A stretch of DNA of 64,000 nucleotides from DASSFG01 sp035547915 (GTDB taxonomy: Bacteria; Planctomycetota; Planctomycetia; Pirellulales; JAICIG01), in NCBI GenBank assembly GCA_035547915.1, contig DASZTS010000118.1, positions 62,001 through 126,000 on the forward strand. The letters are read 5' to 3'. The position numbers and the translations under genes are program-made. Positions within the stretch are counted from its first letter, which is position 1; each line of letters begins with the position of its first letter. Below, piece after piece: positions 18,300 through 27,125 of this stretch. The notes beneath the pieces were generated by a model. That model worked only from the letters and a program-made list of their open reading frames with translations. It did not search any database and was not told the origin of the DNA.

Positions 18300-18393
18300 T
18301 TAGAGCAACCTACACACTCGGCCTCGCAAAAAATCGGCGTTTGACCGCCCAATTTTCTGCCGAGGGTGCTGTGGCTGCCGGTTTTTTTTCAGC
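18300..18393 (+). repeat. Dispersed hairpin repeat, copy A (sufU leader)
   Basis: Diverged copy of the repeat seen in tandem at 63.5 kb. It starts TTAGAGCAACC, has AAAAAATCGGCGTTTGACCG at 18328-18347 in the hairpin core and ends TTTTTTTTCAGC. The complementary arm (GCCCAATTTT) pairs imperfectly with the first arm, so its hairpin is weaker than in the tandem copies. It lies between the aquaporin stop and the sufU start, ending 14 bases before sufU. Confidence 0.7.
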
Positions 18394-18464
18394 TTTTGGT
18401 GTCCACGCGAAACCGGCCGAAATAGGCACCATCGGCATCGTAATACCGGTGCTCTGGAAGTCGA

Positions 18465-19172
18465 CTAAATGTCCTCGTGCATCAGCTTGTCGTCATGAAT
18501 CAGCGCGAACAATCGCCATCCCACGATTCCGCCGAGAAACGGCGCGACGATGAAGACCCACAGCACCGTCAGCGCGTCGCCCCCTTCGAACACGGCCGGG
18601 CCGAGGCTGCGCGCGGGGTTGAGCGACGAGTCGCCCAATTGAGCACCGATCAGATGAGCGACGGTCAAAAAGCCGCCGATCGCCAATCCTTCAAAACCGC
18701 GAATGGCGGCCTTGCGCGTGGTCGAAAAGATCGTCATCAAGAACAACGCCGTCAGCACCAGTTCGAAGCCGAACAAGGACGTCACGGTCATCCCCCGCGG
18801 ATTACCGTTTGCCCCCAAGTGGTGCGTTTCTAGCTGATATTTCCCGATCCCCTTCAACAGAAACAGCAACACGGCACTGGCTGCCACGGCGCCGCCAAAC
18901 TGAGCGATGAAATATCCGGGCACGCGCGACCAAGGAAAGCGGCCCGACATGGCCATCGGCAGAGTCACGGCCGGATTGATGTGACAGCCCGATACAGGGC
19001 CGAGCACCCACACCAGCAACATCAATGTGACACCGAAAGCCAACGAAATCTCCAAGTAACCGATCGTTCCGTGCTCGTACAGCCCCTGGAGCGTGGCTAC
19101 GGCGGTGCCGACGAAAACGAGCGTGAACGTGCCGAGGAATTCGGCAATGTAGCTGCGAAGCGCCGGGCCCAT
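18465..19172 (-). CDS. Aquaporin / MIP-family channel
   Basis: 235-residue major intrinsic protein forming a water or small-solute channel in the inner membrane. Both pore half-helix motifs are present: INPAVT in the first half (near residue 67) and LNPARS in the second (near residue 185). Six membrane helices are readable, starting with FLGTFTLVFVGTAVATL. The NPA-NPA spacing and length fit the AqpZ-like bacterial group; GlpF-type glycerol channels are usually longer. A GGAAAGG ribosome site precedes the ATG at 19172. It is upstream of sufU on the same strand, but separated by 178 bases containing a hairpin repeat, so co-transcription is uncertain. Confidence 0.93.
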   Translation of the reverse strand: MGPALRSYIAEFLGTFTLVFVGTAVATLQGLYEHGTIGYLEISLAFGVTLMLLVWVLGPVSGCHINPAVTLPMAMSGRFPWSRVPGYFIAQFGGAVAASAVLLFLLKGIGKYQLETHHLGANGNPRGMTVTSLFGFELVLTALFLMTIFSTTRKAAIRGFEGLAIGGFLTVAHLIGAQLGDSSLNPARSLGPAVFEGGDALTVLWVFIVAPFLGGIVGWRLFALIHDDKLMHEDI

Positions 19173-19269
19173 GGCTTACCTTTCCTTTCGGAATGAAGGG
19201 GCTCGTCGAACGAAACCTTCTCCGTTCGTTGGCAAGGGATTACGAGCGCGACGACCCGTATTATGAGGC

Positions 19270-19623
19270 TCACCGGCCGCTTCGCAAGGGTATCTCGGCA
19301 CCGGCCTTGAAGCACCATGCCGCCAACCAACCCACCGCTCCTAAAACGACGGCCGCCAAACCTGGCGGGCGCAGATCCGGCCGTGCGGCGCCATAAGACC
19401 AAGCGAGCAGCACCGTCCCGCAACTCAGGGCGGCCACAGCGCCCCGATCGACCGCGAAGAAGGCACGGCTCGCTACCGTCCCGAAGCCGCCTTCGGTTTT
19501 CCCGGCCGCGAGCAGCCGTCCGACGTGGTTCAGCTTTTCTTCGACGCGCCAAAGCTCCGCCATCCCCGGTGGCACTCCTCGCGCCGGTCGTTGCGACGCC
19601 GAAGTCGGATCGGGGTAGGACAT
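19270..19623 (-). CDS. Small membrane protein, unknown function
   Basis: 117-residue protein (or 97 residues from an in-frame ATG at 19563, MAELWRVEEKL). A short amphipathic N-terminal helix is followed by two hydrophobic segments near AVAALSCGTVLLAWSYG and PGLAAVVLGAVGWLAAW. There is no recognisable enzymatic motif and no strong ribosome site. It lies 97 bases upstream of the aquaporin gene on the same strand. The call rests on hydrophobic organisation and the lack of any competing frame; a membrane-stress or holin-like role would be guesswork. Confidence 0.45.
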   Translation of the reverse strand: MSYPDPTSASQRPARGVPPGMAELWRVEEKLNHVGRLLAAGKTEGGFGTVASRAFFAVDRGAVAALSCGTVLLAWSYGAARPDLRPPGLAAVVLGAVGWLAAWCFKAGAEIPLRSGR

Positions 19624-19869
19624 ATAATGAGGCCGGAGGGCGTTGTGTGCCTGCGTCGAAGGTGGTTAGCCACCTATCGATCTCGACCGACGAATTGCGC
19701 CGACTAAAACGAATTTTCCGAATAGGTAGCCGGGCGGCCAGGAAAGCCAGGGCGTCTGCGTAGGGCCGGTTTGCCAGCGGTCGCGGCGCATTCTACGCTT
19801 GCAAAAGCCACCGCCCGCAGATTCCCGACCGTTCGTGCCTGGTTCGTTGCCGGCAACTCCCGATAAGCT

Positions 19870-20790
19870 ATGACGTCGCCCACTGCTGTTGAATCGTCTG
19901 TTGACCTGAACCGTATCCTGGGCGCCGCCCAACTTCCGGCGCTGCCCCAAAGCGCCTTGCGGCTGTTGGAGCTTTCGCAGAGCCCCAACAACGGCCCCGT
20001 CGAATTCGCCTTGCCGATCGAGGCCGACCCGGGGCTGACCGGCCAGGTTCTCAAATTCGTAAACTCAGCCTACTTCGGCTTTTCCAGAGAGATATCCAGC
20101 ATCAAGCTGGCGATCACCATGGTAGGGGTTCGCACCATCAAGAATTTCTCTCTGTGGAGTGCCGTATTCAGCCTGATGCCCAACCCCAAGTGCGGGCCCT
20201 TCGATCTGTGCAGCCTGTGGCAAGATTCCTTGCGGCGTGCCTTGTTCGCCCGAGCATTCGGCAAGCTCATGGGTATGCCCGAGGCCGAAGAGCCCTTCGC
20301 CGCCGCGCTGTTGCAGGATATGGCCATGCCGCTGCTGGCCAGGGAACTGCCGCAGGAATACGCCACGCTCTTGCAGCGTCGCGAAGGCGGCCAATTTCGA
20401 CTTTCGGCGCTCGAACGCGACCGATTTGGCTGGACACACTCGGCGGCGGCCGGGCAAATGGCCCGCCAGTGGAACCTGCCCGAAGAGTTTGCCGATCTGA
20501 TCGAGCTCCATACCGAACTGGACGACCTGCTCGCCAACGGCGGTTCCACGCCCGGTCAGCTTTCCGTCGCGCTCTCTTCGCTGTTGCCGGCGGCGAGCGA
20601 CGAGGGATGGCCGGAGGCGGGCCGCTTCGAGAGCAGCTTTCAGCTTCTCGCCCGTGATCGTATCTCGGTCGCCGATATGCTGAAAAAGATCGACCAGGAG
20701 TTCATCGATTTCGCCCCAGTCTTGAAAATCACCGCCCCGGCAAAGTCGTTGCTCATGCGTTACACCGAGGCGACGAAGACGGCCGGTTAG
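19870..20790 (+). CDS. HDOD-domain signalling protein
   Basis: 306-residue protein occupied by an HDOD domain, a phosphohydrolase-like fold that lacks the metal-binding HD pair and works in signalling. Key pieces are LPALPQSALRLLEL at the start, ADPGLTGQVLKFVNSAYFG, the helix ISSIKLAITMVGVRTIKNF, and FAAALLQDMAMPLLARELP where related HD proteins have the His-Asp pair. A C-terminal helical region (about 225-300) follows and no GGDEF or EAL domain is attached. HDOD proteins often influence motility, cell cycle or second-messenger pathways. The GC-rich hairpin 20792-20807 lies just after the stop. Monocistronic by spacing. Confidence 0.9.
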   Translation: MTSPTAVESSVDLNRILGAAQLPALPQSALRLLELSQSPNNGPVEFALPIEADPGLTGQVLKFVNSAYFGFSREISSIKLAITMVGVRTIKNFSLWSAVFSLMPNPKCGPFDLCSLWQDSLRRALFARAFGKLMGMPEAEEPFAAALLQDMAMPLLARELPQEYATLLQRREGGQFRLSALERDRFGWTHSAAAGQMARQWNLPEEFADLIELHTELDDLLANGGSTPGQLSVALSSLLPAASDEGWPEAGRFESSFQLLARDRISVADMLKKIDQEFIDFAPVLKITAPAKSLLMRYTEATKTAG

Positions 20791-21115
20791 GCGGCGCGTG
20801 TGCGCCGTTACCGCTCAGCCCACAGCAGCTTACGTCGCGACTTGCGATAAGCGTATTTGAGCTAGCGGTTAGGATGCATAGAATGTTCTGGGAGCTTGCT
20901 ACCAGCCGTTTCGCCAGCCACGGAGGGCGAAGCCGGTTCGCCGACCGGCTAGTTGGAGCGAGTCAGGGCCAGCCGGCGTTCGGATAGTCTCGAAGAGCCC
21001 ATCCGAGAACCGGTGCGGCGATGTTACGGTCCCGGATTTTGGGCGGTTTTCGGACAGAGTCTAAAGAAGTTGGCGGCCGTCGGCCGTGATTATAATCAAG
21101 GAGGGAGCAACGACC
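20791..21115. other. Non-coding interval between HDOD and TPR genes
   Basis: This 325-base gap holds no convincing gene. It contains two perfect short hairpins: CGGCGC/GCGCCG at 20792-20807 directly after the HDOD stop, and AGCCGGT/ACCGGCT at 20931-20950 with a six-base loop. Neither is followed by a T-run, so they are not classical terminators. A TATAAT at 21091-21096 lies very close to the downstream ribosome site. Confidence 0.6.
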
Positions 21116-21631
21116 GTGTCGGCAGGCAATCGGGTCCGTATTCAACGGATGCTCAGAGAGGTGGAGGGCTATCTGGAGCTGAATATGCCCCAGACCGCGC
21201 TCGATCTCTTGTCGCGGATTAGCGACCCCGGCACGTTCCGCGGACAAAAGCTCTATTGGACGGGGGAGGCTCTGCGGGCCCTCGAGCGCCACGCCGAAGC
21301 GGTGGTGGTGCTCGATGAAGCGTCTGACTTGCTTCCGAGCAACCTGCATGTCTGGCTGGCTTTGGGCTGGTGCCGCAAGCGTATGGGACGGCTCGACCTG
21401 GCCATCGCGGCGCTCGAGCGGGCCGAGGAGGTGAGCCCTGAGGAAGCCATCGTGCAATACAATCTGGCCTGCTATTGGAGCCTGGCGGGCAAGAAACAGC
21501 GCTCGCTCGCTTATCTCTCGCGGGCTATCTCGCTCGACTCGAACTATCGAGATCTGATCGGCGACGAACCGGACTTCGACCCCATTCGATCCGATCCCGA
21601 ATTTCGGGCGCTGACGGAAATCATCGTCTGA
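21116..21631 (+). CDS. TPR protein
   Basis: 171-residue tetratricopeptide-repeat protein with about three to four repeat units (for example GEALRALERHAEAVVVLDEA, LALGWCRKRMGRLDLAIAALERA and YNLACYWSLAGKKQRSLAYL), ending in the DEPDFDPIRSDPEFRAL motif that closes many bacterial TPR proteins. The GTG at 21116 is selected because AAGGAGGG sits at 21098-21105, ten bases before it; another in-frame GTG at 21086 lies upstream of that ribosome site. No signal peptide is visible, so a cytoplasmic scaffold role is likely. It precedes the YifB gene by about 190 bases on the same strand. Confidence 0.85.
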   Translation: MSAGNRVRIQRMLREVEGYLELNMPQTALDLLSRISDPGTFRGQKLYWTGEALRALERHAEAVVVLDEASDLLPSNLHVWLALGWCRKRMGRLDLAIAALERAEEVSPEEAIVQYNLACYWSLAGKKQRSLAYLSRAISLDSNYRDLIGDEPDFDPIRSDPEFRALTEIIV

Positions 21632-21819
21632 CGCTTGTTTGGGCCGATCGCTCGGCGTCGGCCGACGAAGTGAGACGGAGAGGACCGGGCGCTTTTGCCG
21701 AGCCCGAGCTGCTTCAAAGGCTCGGCTACGCTCCTTGCAGCCCTGCGGGTCGCCCTGCACAATGACGCCTGTCTCGCTCGTTGAACCTTGCCTTTCCCGC
21801 ACGCTTTCGGGGCGATTGC

Positions 21820-23358
21820 ATGCTCGCACGGCTCCGCACCTTTTCGTTGCTGGGTATCGAGGCGCTGCCCGTCGAGGTAGAAGTCGACGTCTCGGACGGG
21901 GCGCTGCCCAAGACCGTGCTGGTCGGTCTGCCCGAGGCCGCGGTCAAGGAGTGTACGCACCGCGTCGAGCGGGCCCTCGTCAATTCGGGGTTCATGCGGC
22001 CGCAGAATCGCGTCGTCATCAATCTCGCGCCGGCCGATCTGCCTAAGCAGGCAGCCTCGTTCGATCTGCCCATCACGCTCGGTATTTTGGCGGGCAGCGG
22101 CCAACTCGCATCCGAAAAGCTCGATCACTATGCCGTGGTCGGCGAGTTGGCTCTGGACGGAACCATGCGGCCCGCCAAAGGAGCCCTTTCCATGGCCATC
22201 GCGGCCGCCAAAGAGAAGGACTTGCGCGGGCTGATCGTGCCGCGCGAGAACGCGGGCGAAGCGGCCGTTGTTGCGGGTGTCGACGTGATCGCGGTTTCCA
22301 GCCTGGCCCAGGCCGCCGCCTATCTTTCGGGCCAGATCGAAATCGAACCGACCCCACCGCGCGTCGACGAATGGTTCCAGGCCTTCTCGCAATACGACGT
22401 CGACTTCGCCGACGTCAAAGGGCAGGAGATGGCCAAGCGCGCCATCGTCATCGCGGCGGCCGGCGGCCACAATCTACTTATGCTCGGCCCACCCGGCTCG
22501 GGCAAGACCATGCTGGCCAAACGATTACCGACGATTCTGCCCGACCTCACGGCTAGCGAATCGATCGAGACGACACGTATTTATAGTGCGATGGGCCTCT
22601 TGCCCGCGGGCCAGCCGTTGTTGGCCACACGCCCGTATCGTAGTCCGCACCATACGATCAGCGACGCGGGGCTGGTCGGTGGCGGCTCGACGCCCACACC
22701 GGGTGAGATATCACTCGGGCACAACGGAGTTTTGTTTCTCGACGAGTTGCCGGAATTCAATCGTCGCACGCTGGAGGTTCTTCGCCAACCGCTGGAAGAC
22801 GGTACGGTGACCATCAGCCGAGCGTTGGCCAGCACCACGTTCCCGGCAAACTTCATCCTGATCGCCGCGCTCAACCCGTGCCCCTGCGGCTATCGCAACG
22901 ATCCGCGCCGCAGTTGCCATTGTTCGCAGGCGCAGGTCGAGAGGTATATGGCCAAGATCAGCGGCCCGCTGCTGGATCGCATCGATATTCATCTGGAGGT
23001 GCCGGCCGTACCCTTCCGCGAGTTGGCCAGCGGCACGTCGGGAACCACCAGCTTGGATATGCGCAAACAGGTGCTCGCCGCCCGCGAATTGCAGGCCGCG
23101 CGTTTCCGCGGCACGAAGACTCGGCTCAACGCCAAGATGACGTCGCGGCAGGTGCGGCAGTACGGCAAGCTCGACGACGAGGGCATGAACCTGCTGCGTG
23201 CCAGCGTCAACGAACTCGGCCTTTCCGCCCGCGCTCACGACAAGGTCTTGCGCGTCGCCCGTACGATTGCCGATCTCGACCGCAGCGACGACATTCGGCC
23301 GGTCCACATCAACGAAGCCGTCAACTACCGCATGCTCGACCGAAATCTATGGAGCTGA
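21820..23358 (+). CDS. YifB/ComM-family Mg-chelatase-like AAA+ ATPase
   Basis: 512-residue YifB-family ATPase, related to ComM, a hexameric branch-migration helicase that promotes integration of incoming DNA during transformation. The N-terminal Lon-S5-like domain (about 20-140) includes VGLPEAAVKE. The AAA+ core has Walker A GPPGSGKTMLAKRLP (about 223-237), Walker B GVLFLDELPEF, and the cysteine cluster NPCPCGY...CHCSQAQVERY near 352-375 that is typical of the family. The C-terminal Mg-chelatase region ends VNYRMLDR. The ATG at 21820 starts MLARLRTFSLLGI as in relatives; a TTG 39 bases earlier is less likely. Whether this organism is competent cannot be judged from the window. Confidence 0.95.
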   Translation: MLARLRTFSLLGIEALPVEVEVDVSDGALPKTVLVGLPEAAVKECTHRVERALVNSGFMRPQNRVVINLAPADLPKQAASFDLPITLGILAGSGQLASEKLDHYAVVGELALDGTMRPAKGALSMAIAAAKEKDLRGLIVPRENAGEAAVVAGVDVIAVSSLAQAAAYLSGQIEIEPTPPRVDEWFQAFSQYDVDFADVKGQEMAKRAIVIAAAGGHNLLMLGPPGSGKTMLAKRLPTILPDLTASESIETTRIYSAMGLLPAGQPLLATRPYRSPHHTISDAGLVGGGSTPTPGEISLGHNGVLFLDELPEFNRRTLEVLRQPLEDGTVTISRALASTTFPANFILIAALNPCPCGYRNDPRRSCHCSQAQVERYMAKISGPLLDRIDIHLEVPAVPFRELASGTSGTTSLDMRKQVLAARELQAARFRGTKTRLNAKMTSRQVRQYGKLDDEGMNLLRASVNELGLSARAHDKVLRVARTIADLDRSDDIRPVHINEAVNYRMLDRNLWS

Positions 23359-23423
23359 ATCGGCGGTCGATCAAGAACAACGCAGACTGATGCGGCACCT
23401 TCCACGGTCAGCCCTTCACGACA

Positions 23424-26400
23424 TCAAGGTATATCGTCGCGTGCGTCGGGGTCGCTCAGGTTGCAGTAGCTATGGACCCTATCCCAAAAATCGCGCGGGG
23501 GCATGGCGAGCCATGCGGCCAGTATCCGAGCGGCAATCTGCCGAGGGCTTGTCAGCGGTTGTGGACCATCGGGCAGCGCTTGCACGAGTTCCGCGGCCCA
23601 ACGTGGATCGGTGGCCGCCATCGCCATGAGCACGAGGCGAGCGGTCAGATAGGAGTTGCCGGAGCCTTCGGCCAACGCCTCGCGCAGTCGGTGGGCCAAG
23701 GGGGCGATCAGATCGCGCGCGAGGCCGCGGTCGTAGCGCGCCATGAGCGCGGCCAACGGCCCCAGGGCAGAGGCACGGTTCCACGTTGCATCTCCCACCC
23801 CGGAACGCGGTTCACGTAAGGCAATCGCTCGGCACAGACAGTCTTCGACCAGCGCGGGATCGACGCCTTCAGCCAGGCGCACCAGCGCAGCCGCCGTGAG
23901 CGCCGTTCTCGTCCAGCCAAAGCTGGCCGGCCCGAGTTGGGAAGCGTGTTCGAGCGTTTGGTAGGCTTCTTCCAAAACGCGTTCCGACTCGGTCCGATCG
24001 GCCGCGGCCAACACGCAGGCCACATGCCCGAGGGCGAACGCCCGATCGCTCGGGTCAGAAACCTCCCTTGCGAGGCGAAGTGCCCGGCGGGGTTCGGCTG
24101 CCGCCATGCGGCCGACGACTCGCCAGGTCGCTCGCGCGTGTCCGTCGGCGGACGCGATCGTCTGTAAGATACGCTCGGCTGCCGTCGGGTCATGCGTTGC
24201 CAAGGCGGCCGCAACGTCGGTTCGGTACCGATCGCAATTTGGCTGGTCGTTAAATCCGTCCAGTAAGCGAATCGCGGCTTCGCCGTCGACGTGTGCAAGC
24301 CAGCCGGCGAAGCGGACTCGCTGCCTGGTCGACAAATCGCGCTGATTGTTCGCGGTTGGTGCGGGTAGCGATTCGGCCAACGCGTGTCCTTCTCGCATGA
24401 GCTTCGTGCCGCGATCGCGATCACCGAGTCTAAGCCACCGCACCGCAATCTGGCCCAGCAGATTCGCCTTGAATCCCGCATCGGGCTCGGCGCGGGCTTG
24501 TCTCAGAGCCTCTTCCAACAGAATATTCCGCTTCGTGGGCGCGTCGCTTAGCAGTTCCACCACTCTCAGATTGAGATGCGCTCGATGATCGGGCGTATCC
24601 AGTCCGGCGATAACGGATCGAGCTTCATCCAAGTCACTAGCCACTAGCGCCAACGCTGCCGTTTCTTTCGCGATCTGCCTGAACAACCCCGGTTTGACTG
24701 TTTCGAGCATCTCGAGCGCCGTGGCTGGTTCGACTTGCGCGATCGTCGTCAACAAATCGCGATGAGCGGCCGTCTGCACCGCATCTCGCAGCATCGAGAA
24801 CGACGGTTCGATGAGCGACATTACCAGAGTGCGAAGTTCCTCGGGCGAAAGTAAGGCCGGCAAAGCGTGCATCGGAGTAGCGGCATCACCGGAGCCTGCA
24901 AGCACCAAGTCGCACGTCTTGTCGGTCGGCGCGACCCGCGCAGTGTGGATTCGAAAACCGTCTTTTTGCGCGACGAGTATTGCCGGGTCATCGTAGACGC
25001 CACCGATTCGGAAATTCCCACCCTCGTCGGTTGTCGTCTTGGTGCGGCGTGGGCCGTCGCCGGACTGTCTTACCGTTGCCCCAGCCACCGCGCGCCCTTG
25101 ACGGTCGACGACGCGCCCCGTGACGACGCGCAACCGCGGTGCCGCCCGCAAGACGACGTCGGCGAAGTGGGACGTCTGCCATTCACGTGGCTCGACCGCC
25201 TCGGTTTGCGAGGAGAGCATACCCGGCGCTTCGACTTCGAGCGAATACCTCGCGTCCGGCCGTAGCGAGTGCGGCGTACGAAACGCTCCTTGTGCGTCCG
25301 TCGCGAGGCGATCGTCGCCGTCGAAGAGGAGCGACGTTGCGTCCTCGGTACGGCCGACGGATACACGTTGCTCGGCCCAGATGCGCACGAACGCTCCGGC
25401 GACCGGCTGACCGCCGGCATCGACGACACGCCCTTCCAGCGAAACGTTCGACTTGCCATCGATGGTCAACGTCACGCGTTCGCCACCCGGGAACGACAAG
25501 ACGGGCTCGACGCTGGCCCCGTTCGCGTGATTGGTCCAGAGCATTACCTGCGTTTGCGACGGGATGCCATCGATCGTGAATTCGCCGTCGGCGTTCGACC
25601 AGCCGCGGACCAGATGGGCCGTGTTGTTTGGTGATTTCCAGAAGCCGACGACCTCGGCTCCGCTAACGCGCTGTCCGTGCTCGTCGACCACGCAGCCGTT
25701 GATCGAGGTCCCTCGCGGCAGCCGCATGATCTCGAACAGCACCGATTCCGCGTCAGGGCTGATCTCCTGCCGGGGAGAGGCGCCGCCCGGGTCGTAATAC
25801 GGCGCGGGAATACGTACGAGCCTCGGCCTCAGCTCGTCGTGCAGCACGTCTAGTTCGACTCGTCCGGATCGATCGGTGTCGCCATGCACGCCGGCCAGCA
25901 GCCCGCGAAAGAGCGAAACGCGCGCGCCCGCGATGGGCCGGTCGTCGTCGCGGTCGCGCACTTCCTGTATCACGCGGACGGCCCGGCGAAGAGGAATCTC
26001 GAAGGTTGTCGTTTCGTCTGGATCGATCTGTGGGCCGTTCGACTGGGGGCAGAGGTGGACCGGATCGCCTCCCACTTCGAGATCGAACGTCAGATTGCCG
26101 GCGGCCAGGGCGGGAACGTCAAACGCGCCGGCATCGTCGGTGACGACTTCGGCCAAACCGCCGCCGGCGCGGTCGTCGCCAGGTATCTGCCAGGTGGCGA
26201 ACCGCAGTCTTCGCCGCCGGACCGCGCGCGGATCATCGGCGATCAACCGGCCGCTTAGCCGTCCCACCGGCGCGAGTGTGACGAGGTTGATCGGGTTGCG
26301 ATCGCGATTCGACACCCCCAACCATTGAACACCCAACGATTGCGTCTCCACACGCATCGCCTCGAGATCCACCTGCCGGATGCCAGCCAGCATCGCGAGG

Positions 26401-26927
26401 CCCCGCGCGTCCGTCGTCGTTGCCATACGATCCGCTATCTGAACGGGGACGTAATGCCCCGCGATCCGGAATGGGATGACTCGCGCCCCCGCAACGGGCC
26501 GATATGCCGCATCGACAATCTTGACCTTCACCGATGCGGTCTTCGGCAAAGCAACGTTGAACGGCAGCCCGGCACGCGGCCAATCGCGATCGACCAGCCG
26601 AACCGACAGAGCGAAATCGGAGTGCTGCGCCCAAACGGTGAACCGCGATCGCCGCCATGGCACCTCCGCCGCTTCGTCCAACAACGGCAAGGTGAACTTG
26701 CCCGAACGGTCGCTAACCGTCGTGGCCAGAGCGTCCAACGGTTCAAGCACGTGCACGCGGCTAGTGCGCCCGACGAATTGCACGGCGCTCGGGCCTTCCG
26801 CCACGACAATCGTCGCGGCGGCTACCGGCTTGCCTTCGGCATCGACGACACTGCCGACGAGTTGGACCGCCGGACCCGCAACCGCGACGCTGGCGCTCCA
26901 GATCAGCGAGAGTACCAATGGCAGCAT
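23424..26927 (-). CDS. Secreted protein with six carboxypeptidase-regulatory-like domains and helical C-terminal region
   Basis: 1167-residue exported protein. A signal peptide (MLPLVLSLIWSASVAVAG) starts at ATG 26927, preceded by an AGAGGT ribosome site; the frame extends further upstream but without a signal. The first 760 residues hold about six beta-sandwich repeats of the carboxypeptidase-regulatory-like/Cna-B type, each with a motif like 'G-x-V-V-D-x-x-G-x-P-V-A-G-A-x-V' (VQLVGSVVDAEGKPVAAA, GCVVDEHGQRVSGAEV, GRVVDAGGQPVAGAFV, GRVVDRQGRAVAGATV). After a Pro/Ser-Pro linker, the last 400 or so residues are all-helical, with repeated 'A-x-x-L-A' helices resembling a HEAT/TPR-like solenoid. 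No protease or glycosidase motif was found. It is probably an extracytoplasmic scaffold. It is divergent from the gene at 27126. Confidence 0.85.
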   Translation of the reverse strand: MLPLVLSLIWSASVAVAGPAVQLVGSVVDAEGKPVAAATIVVAEGPSAVQFVGRTSRVHVLEPLDALATTVSDRSGKFTLPLLDEAAEVPWRRSRFTVWAQHSDFALSVRLVDRDWPRAGLPFNVALPKTASVKVKIVDAAYRPVAGARVIPFRIAGHYVPVQIADRMATTTDARGLAMLAGIRQVDLEAMRVETQSLGVQWLGVSNRDRNPINLVTLAPVGRLSGRLIADDPRAVRRRRLRFATWQIPGDDRAGGGLAEVVTDDAGAFDVPALAAGNLTFDLEVGGDPVHLCPQSNGPQIDPDETTTFEIPLRRAVRVIQEVRDRDDDRPIAGARVSLFRGLLAGVHGDTDRSGRVELDVLHDELRPRLVRIPAPYYDPGGASPRQEISPDAESVLFEIMRLPRGTSINGCVVDEHGQRVSGAEVVGFWKSPNNTAHLVRGWSNADGEFTIDGIPSQTQVMLWTNHANGASVEPVLSFPGGERVTLTIDGKSNVSLEGRVVDAGGQPVAGAFVRIWAEQRVSVGRTEDATSLLFDGDDRLATDAQGAFRTPHSLRPDARYSLEVEAPGMLSSQTEAVEPREWQTSHFADVVLRAAPRLRVVTGRVVDRQGRAVAGATVRQSGDGPRRTKTTTDEGGNFRIGGVYDDPAILVAQKDGFRIHTARVAPTDKTCDLVLAGSGDAATPMHALPALLSPEELRTLVMSLIEPSFSMLRDAVQTAAHRDLLTTIAQVEPATALEMLETVKPGLFRQIAKETAALALVASDLDEARSVIAGLDTPDHRAHLNLRVVELLSDAPTKRNILLEEALRQARAEPDAGFKANLLGQIAVRWLRLGDRDRGTKLMREGHALAESLPAPTANNQRDLSTRQRVRFAGWLAHVDGEAAIRLLDGFNDQPNCDRYRTDVAAALATHDPTAAERILQTIASADGHARATWRVVGRMAAAEPRRALRLAREVSDPSDRAFALGHVACVLAAADRTESERVLEEAYQTLEHASQLGPASFGWTRTALTAAALVRLAEGVDPALVEDCLCRAIALREPRSGVGDATWNRASALGPLAALMARYDRGLARDLIAPLAHRLREALAEGSGNSYLTARLVLMAMAATDPRWAAELVQALPDGPQPLTSPRQIAARILAAWLAMPPRDFWDRVHSYCNLSDPDARDDIP

Positions 26928-27125
26928 CGACGTGACCTCTTGGCATCGGCTGCGTCGCTTCACGACGCCCCCTGCATGATAACAACGTGGCTGGTAGAAT
27001 GCCGGGCTGTTCCTACTTTTCCGCCACGCGGACCGTGCATGACCGCGTCGGCGCATGTCGGTACCATGCCCATGGCCGAGCCTGTTTCGTTTCCTCGCGA
27101 TGATCGCGAGGGTGGAGGACGCTTC

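Noticed and set aside
17897..18352. SufU with a 22-residue N-terminal extension
   Set aside because: The extra residues are encoded by the dispersed repeat, and the family fold and ribosome site begin at 18286.
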